Shown in pieces: positions 59,601 through 64,000 of a stretch of 64,000 bases of DNA. Under the pieces are notes generated by a model, which searched no databases, was not told the origin of the DNA, and worked only from the letters and a program-made list of their open reading frames with translations. How positions within the stretch are numbered: the stretch's first letter is position 1; every line of letters begins with the position of its first letter. Origin of the DNA: Deltaproteobacteria bacterium. GTDB taxonomy: Bacteria > Myxococcota_A > UBA9160 > UBA4427. The stretch covers positions 1 through 64,000 of the forward strand of contig JAJDAN010000066.1 in the NCBI GenBank assembly GCA_029261855.1, given 5' to 3'. A program made the position numbers and the translations under genes.

Positions 59601-60094
59601 CAGGACGGTTGGTCGAAGTCGAAGTAAATGTGATCGAGGTAGTCGAGGTGTGGCTTGCGGCGGACCTTGTGCTTGCGGTTGAAAGCGTAGGAGGTCGCGA
59701 GCGCGGACGCCTTGGTGCCGTAGCGCGAGTCTTGAGCGAGTTGGCCGATCCTGCGCGCTCGTTCATGCCAGGTGAGGTCTTCGATCCCAGCGGCCTTGGC
59801 CGAGAAAATCCACTTGCCGCCGGCGCCCTGGCGCTTGGGAAAGAACGGAGTCGCCGTCTTGCGGTCCCAGTCCATAGAGACCAGGCCCGCGGCAAACTGG
59901 TCGAGGTCTAGGGCCTCAGTCGCGAACTTGGTTTTGACCGAGAGGAGGTCTTGGACGATCTCTGCGCGCACCGCGGCCCCGATATGAGGCTTCTGGCAGG
60001 TGTGGCAGAAATGGGGGGCGAGGGACGGATCAACGATGCAGTCGTTGGACTTACGTCCAGACTCAACGCCTCCTGTTCTCTCTACTTGGTCCAT
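56630..60094 (-). CDS. Primase-like replication protein with CHC2-type zinc finger (1,154 aa)
   Basis: 1,154 residues from ATG at 60094. Residues 28-37 have C-x2-C with His. Residues 157-161 (YFDFD) and 219-225 (KIHVAIP) fit the DxD and sxH motifs of archaeo-eukaryotic primase-type catalytic domains. A zinc finger at 468-521 (FCGIH, C484PAH487, C517FGDC521) resembles the CHC2 finger of DnaG-type primases. The remaining 600 residues include further Cys pairs (CKTDACGTC) and a domain resembling phage replication proteins. No Walker A was seen, so a separate helicase is expected. The primase role is inferred from motifs. Confidence 0.78.
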   Translation of the reverse strand: MDQVERTGGVESGRKSNDCIVDPSLAPHFCHTCQKPHIGAAVRAEIVQDLLSVKTKFATEALDLDQFAAGLVSMDWDRKTATPFFPKRQGAGGKWIFSAKAAGIEDLTWHERARRIGQLAQDSRYGTKASALATSYAFNRKHKVRRKPHLDYLDHIYFDFDQPSCVTSTSPNNKAPGVRKALADVFGMLGVPVLFLESTSSTAARFRAGDEGNTLPPTKIHVAIPIKRSSPPWALVHPIERDERLSAELRANATKRTRAAWRQARDRCAARGEPFTTPPPAEAPPLNSYQTRDDDYWVREQQRKYHYLRLALEGLLVQEGVFTPIEDERRPGVGNGFDPATANVVVIENLPARPDPNTQVLPHIHMLGTPGDPRANMLDLDAWCAATGYKPSPTPAEVDNKRKVAAEARKVTWSAPVDKKPGKNPTEPGAKRKKPRTVFLGNSSDSFGGLFKDVATVYTPTQMLRDFCGIHPTEHSSGGDYFYCPAHKEETNPSGEAAPNAKSLHTSWTGDRWRATCFGDCNRSWDTVSLYAELFGRSNYKAALELAEYLGFDLAKYKNKGRGVGSESIDDEYGWASEPAPVSPLSVEESWIELGAPEPERLPKLIHLARWFVQGLLATLKSPPEGVNPQTFQTQNLKRMLNAAVRCLVADPWGGPENEDRNNLIKQQGHNPLIDPQDLIEAIEWAAAQTEILFDVNVELEVAQTLQRLQKGLPCVGKRELTNHLPPLAIHELCRAYYVDCCTLDLNQDRRYFEFRSQIVSPSKINSDRYHPDEFVHAHELLKKLRMREAGLPWCAAEDGQELTAPQKKTNKRSQATENKILHTLSCGTAYQQQVSSFGRTGPLVPVLCKTDACGTCMAHRLRVETELVTPKWSKFFGGVDKQRIFFTTVILDNWEVLERVRDCMRKRNKAAKMSVLGTTAEGKIRLSWLGTDSQFQVSVRTAVGREWNEQKAIAQRLGLPLPPEIERVESEFWTIQRAIDFVLQERDSSHAYARHLIGTEGNTVYAAGWLRKLCRTHIVTARNKALPAWITLDEIQAYSQAKNPPMVAEPGETITWVMKNSKTHIQLLAQDDYPFSIADLGAINRVSPHVRGLDLAQAAATKAGWSKDALGNLRRPVGFSIFQNRDCDPDKVAQLLRENGGAVPHRKTHEIPW

Positions 60095-60125
60095 ACGCGC
60101 GGATTTTCCCAGCTTTGGGGTTGCC

Positions 60126-60191
60126 GCATGTCCTGAGCCCTAGGTAGAGTTGCCGGTGGTGATCGGCCCTTTTAGGGTGCTCAGGACATGC
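60126..60191. repeat. 13-bp perfect inverted repeat with 40-base loop
   Basis: GCATGTCCTGAGC (60126-60138) and GCTCAGGACATGC (60179-60191) are exact complements, extended inside by CCTA/TAGG. A structured RNA, an operator or an origin element could explain it. Confidence 0.75.
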
Positions 60192-60194
60192 ACC

Positions 60195-60222
60195 GGCCCG
60201 CTTGTGTCGTAGCAAGCGGGCC
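60195..60222 (+). terminator. Possible terminator or stem-loop
   Basis: GGCCCGCTTG (60195-60204) and CAAGCGGGCC (60213-60222) form a 10-bp stem with an 8-base loop, followed on the plus strand by GCTTGCTTGGTTGTTTGG. No plus-strand gene precedes it, so it would end a short RNA begun in the preceding hairpin region, if real. Confidence 0.5.
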
Positions 60223-60422
60223 GCTTGCTTGGTTGTTTGGTCCTCTGCTTCTTGGTGTTCGTGAGTGCCCGCAGTACCGCGGGGCACCCGACACCTTACC
60301 CACCTGCTCGGGGGCGCAGCAAGCCCCTCTTGGATCTTTCTTGGGGCGCCAGGTAATGGGCGTTTGAGGACGCTCGGACCCAGTTGCAGGGGAAGTTTCT
60401 GGGGGTAGCGTCGGTAGGGACG

Positions 60423-60438
60423 GATCGGTTTACCGATC
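60423..60438. repeat. Palindrome GATCGGT-TT-ACCGATC
   Basis: 7-bp arms around TT. The same heptamer makes the core of the hairpin at 46839-46861 with the arms in the other order. Possibly an operator for a shared regulator. Confidence 0.6.
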
Positions 60439-60521
60439 TGCCACTGCTCTGAAGTGAAGGCTTGAGAGCAACACCAGCGCAGTAGAGGGCCGGCGGCGAC
60501 GTCGGCCTTCTGCTTGTACGC

Positions 60522-60722
60522 TCAGCAGGTGATCCCGGTCTGGGTCACTTCGTCACGGTCGTCTGCGGCGTCGTTCTCGTTCGGCCAACCGAGGAACAGG
60601 ATCGTGTGGCCGAACGAGCAGAAGCAGCGCTCGATCCCCCCAGAGATCACGACCCTGACGCGCGGCGGATCTCCGACGGGGGCGCTGCAGTTCTTCAACT
60701 GGCAGAGTTCGTCGTCAGACAC
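60522..60722 (-). CDS. Small Cys-rich protein (66 aa)
   Basis: 66 residues from GTG at 60722, overlapping the upstream stop by 8 bp. Cys at LCQLKNC and RCFCSFGH could bind zinc. Not recognised. Confidence 0.6.
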   Translation of the reverse strand: MSDDELCQLKNCSAPVGDPPRVRVVISGGIERCFCSFGHTILFLGWPNENDAADDRDEVTQTGITC

Positions 60723-61179
60723 CGCTCACCCCTTTTGCCTTCTCCAGCGCGCGGATCCGACTCCAGACCTCCTTGCGGTCTGCAGCAAGCGCGTTGAACA
60801 CCAGGGCCAAGCCCGCAGAGAGCGGCCACCCCACCTTGCAGCCCACGCACCGGAACGACAGCGAGCCGGTGTAGCCAGGCTTCCCGCCGCCAGCTCCAAG
60901 CACGCGGATCCAGGGCAGTGGGTGCAAGCACTGAGGCTTGTGGCCTAGGGGGGGCCGCGGCGGGGTCTTGTCTTGCAGTGGCGCCCCCAAACGTCGCAGG
61001 GCGTCGCGGGTGGCCACCGCGTCGGCCAGCACGCGCTCCACGAGCACGGCCAACCCCAACTCGCCAGTCATACTGGCGTCGCAGGCGTCGCAGGTCACCT
61101 TGTAGGCCGAGGTGTAACCACGTGAACCTGCGTTCCCAGGGTCGAGCCGAAGTCCCTCGAGTGGGTGGTTGCAGCTCAC
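60715..61179 (-). CDS. Zinc protein with internal duplication (154 aa)
   Basis: 154 residues from GTG at 61179 overlapping the upstream stop as GTGA. Two homologous halves: C3-x-H5...C30-x2-C33 (VTCDACDASMTGELGLAVL) and C84-x-H86...C111-x2-C114 (FRCVGCKVGWPLSAGLALV), each followed by a helix. Each half would bind one zinc. Small DNA- or protein-binding role inferred. Confidence 0.75.
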   Translation of the reverse strand: MSCNHPLEGLRLDPGNAGSRGYTSAYKVTCDACDASMTGELGLAVLVERVLADAVATRDALRRLGAPLQDKTPPRPPLGHKPQCLHPLPWIRVLGAGGGKPGYTGSLSFRCVGCKVGWPLSAGLALVFNALAADRKEVWSRIRALEKAKGVSGV

Positions 61180-61496
61180 GCGCGACCACCACGCTTCTGG
61201 TCTGGCGCCTTGCTTTTCTCCATGAGGTTCGCTGCGTAGGTCCGGCGTCGTTGCAGTTCGGCCAGTGTCTCCCAGGCGATTTGCTGGGCTTGGTCCGAGT
61301 CGAGGGCGCCCAGAGCCTGCATGTGACCGATTCCGTTTTCTAGGGATCGGAGCGCGGCGCGCAGTTCATGTGGCGTCAGGCGACGCAGGTGGTCCGTGGT
61401 GAACAGGCGGTAGGTTTCCCACCCGTCGTGCAGTCGGCGCTTGTCGTCCCTGTTTGGCGCAGCGGCCTGGGCGGCGGCCAGTTCCTCACGTGTCAT
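61176..61496 (-). CDS. Hypothetical helical protein (106 aa)
   Basis: ATG at 61496 overlaps the methyltransferase stop as ATGA, giving 106 residues. Helical, charged (TREELAAAQAAAPNRDDKRR, HLRRLTPHELRAALRSL). No family. Confidence 0.65.
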   Translation of the reverse strand: MTREELAAAQAAAPNRDDKRRLHDGWETYRLFTTDHLRRLTPHELRAALRSLENGIGHMQALGALDSDQAQQIAWETLAELQRRRTYAANLMEKSKAPDQKRGGRA

Positions 61497-62449
61497 GCAG
61501 TCTCCCACGCCTCGCGACTGGTCTCGATCGCGCTCGCGTCCGAGTCGATCCCGGTGAAATGGTAGCCCATACGCTTCGCCACCACGCCGACGGTTCCCGA
61601 GCCGCAGAACGGATCGAGCACGTGCGCACCTGGCCTCAAGTTGCTGAACTTCAGCACCATACTCACCAACTCCTCGGGGAATGCGTAGGCGTGCTTGGTC
61701 TTGGCACTGGCCTTCTTGGTCGTGGCGCCGGTGGTCTGGTATGGCACGAACCAGGCGTCGCCTCGACAGCGCAGGTCACCGTTCTTGCCCCTGGTGCCGC
61801 GGTTGGCGTTTGATTTGTCGGTGTAGGGGACTCCGATCGAGAGTCGGTCCAGCGTGGGCTCTGGCGGTTTCCAGTAGCGGAAGATCGGCTCCCAGTCGTA
61901 GTTGAGCACCCTGTCGGAGGTGAGGGTGGTGACGTGGCCGCGGGTGGTCATGCGAGACTCCCCCTTGAGCAGGTCGAGCAACGTCTTGACCGAGACCGTA
62001 GACGCTCCCGCCTTCTTGGCCGCCGTGACCGTCTCCAGCAGGGTCTCGCGCCAGCTTGGCGTGGCGATCGACTTGACCCAGGCGATCGTTTGGCCCCACA
62101 CGAGCTGGGTCTGCTTGACCTTTCGTCGAGACTCAGTCGACGTGTCCACCTGGCCCAGTTCAGCCGCGGCCATGCGGTGGGCCTGGTCTTGCGCGCCAAT
62201 CTCCACCTCGTCTGCAAATCGAAACGCTCTCGGCAACTCCTCGAGGAGTTGGCCGAAGTTCACGTAGAGCTGACCGCCGGGCACCAGGACACGTTGCGCA
62301 AATCGCCCCAGTCCCTGTCCGAGTCGGAGTTCGTACCCGTCACTCCTCTTGTAGGGGGGTGACGTGAAGATCAGGTCCACGGTGGGCCTGATCTGCTCGT
62401 TGACTGCGGCGAGTGGGCCGTGGAGGAACTGGGCTTTGGGAGTGATCAT
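61493..62449 (-). CDS. DNA adenine-N6/cytosine-N4 methyltransferase (beta class)
   Basis: 318 residues from ATG at 62449, overlapping the upstream stop as ATGA. TSPPYK (29-34) is the catalytic motif IV and comes before the SAM motif I (VLDPFCGSGT near the C-terminus), the beta-class order. Base specificity (A-N6 or C-N4) cannot be read. No restriction enzyme is seen nearby, so it may protect viral DNA or alter its recognition. Confidence 0.88.
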   Translation of the reverse strand: MITPKAQFLHGPLAAVNEQIRPTVDLIFTSPPYKRSDGYELRLGQGLGRFAQRVLVPGGQLYVNFGQLLEELPRAFRFADEVEIGAQDQAHRMAAAELGQVDTSTESRRKVKQTQLVWGQTIAWVKSIATPSWRETLLETVTAAKKAGASTVSVKTLLDLLKGESRMTTRGHVTTLTSDRVLNYDWEPIFRYWKPPEPTLDRLSIGVPYTDKSNANRGTRGKNGDLRCRGDAWFVPYQTTGATTKKASAKTKHAYAFPEELVSMVLKFSNLRPGAHVLDPFCGSGTVGVVAKRMGYHFTGIDSDASAIETSREAWETA

Positions 62450-62799
62450 GGGACGGCAGTTCTCGCGACCCAGCGGTCGCGGTCGGGGCACCAGTGCACG
62501 AGAGCCTTGCGACGCAGGCTCCAGATTGTCTTCATGACGCCCTTGGCAGACCGTCCGTCCAGGCTGTAGAAGGCCGTGGCCACAGCCTGGACGCCGGGGT
62601 CGTCGTGGTGTACCGGGCGGCCCTCCCGCACCCAGTGCAGAACGGCCTCCTGCCGAGGCGAGAGGCGTTGGCGAAGGGTCACCCTGTATCCGCTCAGGAG
62701 GTACTTCCCGCACAGACCTTGCTCGGTGGCCGCCTCTCGGGAGGGCCACGACCCAGGCAGCGGCTTATCGTCCCAATCGAGCACCACCCACCTGCTCAC
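62446..62799 (-). CDS. Hypothetical protein (117 aa)
   Basis: 117 residues from GTG at 62799 overlapping the upstream stop (GTGA). N-terminus has WVVLDWDDKPLPGSW; the rest is helical with basic residues, including RLSPRQEAVLHWVREGR. Possible small nucleic-acid-binding protein. Confidence 0.62.
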   Translation of the reverse strand: MSRWVVLDWDDKPLPGSWPSREAATEQGLCGKYLLSGYRVTLRQRLSPRQEAVLHWVREGRPVHHDDPGVQAVATAFYSLDGRSAKGVMKTIWSLRRKALVHWCPDRDRWVARTAVP

Positions 62800-63386
62800 G
62801 CCTCTTCCTCGCGCTCCGTGGTCTCGGTCCAGCGGACGCGCAGGGTGCCCTGCCCGGTGACCTCGAACTGGCACTTGGGGTCGAGGTTCAAGCCGGCCTT
62901 CTGCAGGACCTTGCGGAGCGTTGGTTCGTAGATCACCAGCCTCAGGTTGATCGGATCGTCGTGCGCTTCGATCTCGGCCTCGACCACCGCGGGTCTGGGG
63001 TCCTCAAGAATGGCCGCGCAGAGCATGCCCTTGTCGATCTCTACCGTGCGCGTCACCTCCTCCATGACCACACGGCGCACGACCTCGGGTTTGAGCCTGG
63101 CCAAGCACCCTGGCCGCTCCTCCTCTTCCTCCACGTCGTCCACCAACCCCTCCGAACTCTCAGTGTTCTTCAAGCGCTTCAACTTCCGCACGAAGTGCGA
63201 CAGGCCGCGGCTGGCGTCCTTGCGGCGGGTGTAGTGCTGGATCAGGATTCGCCCCAGCTCGGGGTGGTCTGGGTGCCAGACCTCGATCTCCCCCGTGGCG
63301 GGCTTCTGCGCCCACTCGCCGCCTAGGCTTTTGACGGCCTGGAGCGCCTTGCGTGCGTCCAGACCGTTCAGCGCGTCGCCACTCAC
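62796..63386 (-). CDS. Protein with HicA-like N-terminal domain (196 aa)
   Basis: 196 residues from GTG at 63386 overlapping the upstream stop (GTGA). Residues about 10-65 (ARKALQAVKSLGGEWAQKP... GRILIQHYTRRKD) resemble the HicA RNA-binding fold in spacing; I see no HicB partner. The C-terminal half is acidic with beta strands (PKCQFEVTGQGTLRVRW). Phage relatives of this fold are often not toxins. Confidence 0.6.
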   Translation of the reverse strand: MSGDALNGLDARKALQAVKSLGGEWAQKPATGEIEVWHPDHPELGRILIQHYTRRKDASRGLSHFVRKLKRLKNTESSEGLVDDVEEEEERPGCLARLKPEVVRRVVMEEVTRTVEIDKGMLCAAILEDPRPAVVEAEIEAHDDPINLRLVIYEPTLRKVLQKAGLNLDPKCQFEVTGQGTLRVRWTETTEREEEA

Positions 63387-63778
63387 AGGGCGGCCTTCTT
63401 GGCCTTCGCGACGCGGAGGCACTTCTGGCAGTTGTAGGTGTAGTCAGCGGTGACCTTGTTCTTGGCATTGATCATGACCTGTAGGCCGCACGCGGAGCGC
63501 CCACGGTTGGGATCAAAGAGGTGCCCAGTCCCACTCTCTGCGCAGTACCACTCCATGGGATCCGCTGCGGGCTCGGAATCCTTCTGGCTCAACTCCACCA
63601 ACAGCGCACCGACCGCTCGAGCCTCGTCCGGCGTCATGGACACCGCGAGGTAGCGCCCGTCGTCGAGGGTCAGCGTGAAGTGCACCCCGGAGTCGCCACA
63701 CTCCACCACGCGGCGCTCGGTGACCTGCCGCGATTTCACGAACCGCGGCGAGCCGCCCTCTCGCATAAGGAAGTGCAC
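63383..63778 (-). CDS. Zinc-ribbon-like protein (131 aa)
   Basis: 131 residues from GTG at 63778. Beta strands (VHFTLTLDDGRYLAVSM) and Cys at WYCAES, SACGLQ and NCQKC suggest a zinc site. Not recognised. Confidence 0.65.
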   Translation of the reverse strand: MHFLMREGGSPRFVKSRQVTERRVVECGDSGVHFTLTLDDGRYLAVSMTPDEARAVGALLVELSQKDSEPAADPMEWYCAESGTGHLFDPNRGRSACGLQVMINAKNKVTADYTYNCQKCLRVAKAKKAAL

Positions 63779-63781
63779 CGC

Positions 63782-64000
63782 CTAGATCCCGTGTCGCATG
63801 TGCAGCGCTTGGGAGGTCTCGTAGTCGAGGTCCCCCCACTCCTTGGCCAGGGCCATGATCTGCCCAGGGGCAATCATGCGACTGTCGAGTGCCATGGCGA
63901 GCAGCACCTCAGCCGACGGGGGGTCACTGCACTGGTTCCTGACCGTGCCCAGGTCTGTCACCGGTTGGCTCCAGGGCGCACGGCCCGCGGCTACCACCAT
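63782..64000 (-). CDS. Hypothetical protein, start possibly outside window
   Basis: 72 residues to a TAG at 63782; an ATG lies exactly at the edge (64000), so the true start may be upstream. Helical (PSAEVLLAMALDSRMIAPGQI). Not recognised. Confidence 0.55.
   Translation of the reverse strand: MVVAAGRAPWSQPVTDLGTVRNQCSDPPSAEVLLAMALDSRMIAPGQIMALAKEWGDLDYETSQALHMRHGI

Larger units (their letters stand above)
60095..60521. other. 427-bp intergenic region with large inverted repeats
   Basis: No gene seen. It holds two adjacent hairpins (60126-60191, 60195-60222), a palindrome at 60423-60438 and GC-rich inverted arms near 60270-60300. It lies upstream of the primase-like gene and downstream of the 60522 gene, so it likely holds promoter and termination signals. 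Confidence 0.6.

Noticed and set aside
62796-63386. Toxin-antitoxin system
   Set aside because: The HicA resemblance is partial and no HicB-like partner lies next to it.

Overview
This window looks like part of a large, high-GC double-stranded DNA virus of a bacterium, or a virus-derived plasmid. The host cannot be named from the sequence. I see no ribosomal, tRNA or core metabolic genes. Genes are packed end to end, usually with start and stop codons overlapping (ATGA, GTGA, TAGTG, TAATG), and many use GTG starts. The phage-type content includes a primase-like protein with a CHC2-like zinc finger, DNA modification enzymes, fibre proteins, capsid-like beta proteins, a transglutaminase-fold protein carrying an intein, and a DEDDh exonuclease. 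I found no terminase, portal, tape-measure, sheath or packaging ATPase. Together with jelly-roll-like proteins and a long run of membrane-anchored proteins, this favours a tailless, perhaps membrane-containing particle, but that is inference and the rest of the genome is not visible.

Layout. 1-6.1 kb (minus): enzymes carrying Lys-rich tails and a shared FDLPD-type peptide (a SprT-like metalloprotease, a PAPS-reductase-like PP-loop protein, a DpdA-like transglycosylase), plus two proteins of unknown function. 6.1-21.1 kb (minus): the fibre and capsid module, with two glycine-repeat proteins, two tandem paralogous adhesin candidates, a collagen-like fibre, small beta proteins and two paralogous proteins built from two homologous beta domains. 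21.1-24.4 kb (minus): a dual-specificity phosphatase, a zinc protein, a sulfotransferase and a LAGLIDADG/Mom-like fusion. 24.4-25.3 kb: a separately terminated capsid-protein candidate. 25.3-46.6 kb (minus): basic and membrane virion-protein candidates, including a run of about a dozen small proteins that each end in one transmembrane helix and a basic tail, then an intein-bearing transglutaminase-like protein and long coiled-coil proteins.

46.6-47.0 kb is an AT-rich divergent intergenic region with direct repeats and a hairpin, the best candidate here for an origin or control hub. From it a plus-strand operon (47.0-54.7 kb) encodes a holin-like protein, a HiPIP-like protein, a lipoprotein, more tail-anchored proteins, an 808-residue modular protein and a protein kinase-fold protein with the FFDLPDVFG tag. 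54.7-64 kb (minus) holds replication and modification genes: the exonuclease, the 1,154-residue primase-like protein, a DNA methyltransferase, and small zinc and unknown proteins.

Proposed joint working (inference). DpdA-like, Mom-like and methyltransferase proteins would chemically alter viral DNA. Lys-rich proteins would compact it. Tagged enzymes may be carried in the particle. The tail-anchored proteins would line a viral or host membrane, and the fibres and paralogous adhesins would bind the host.
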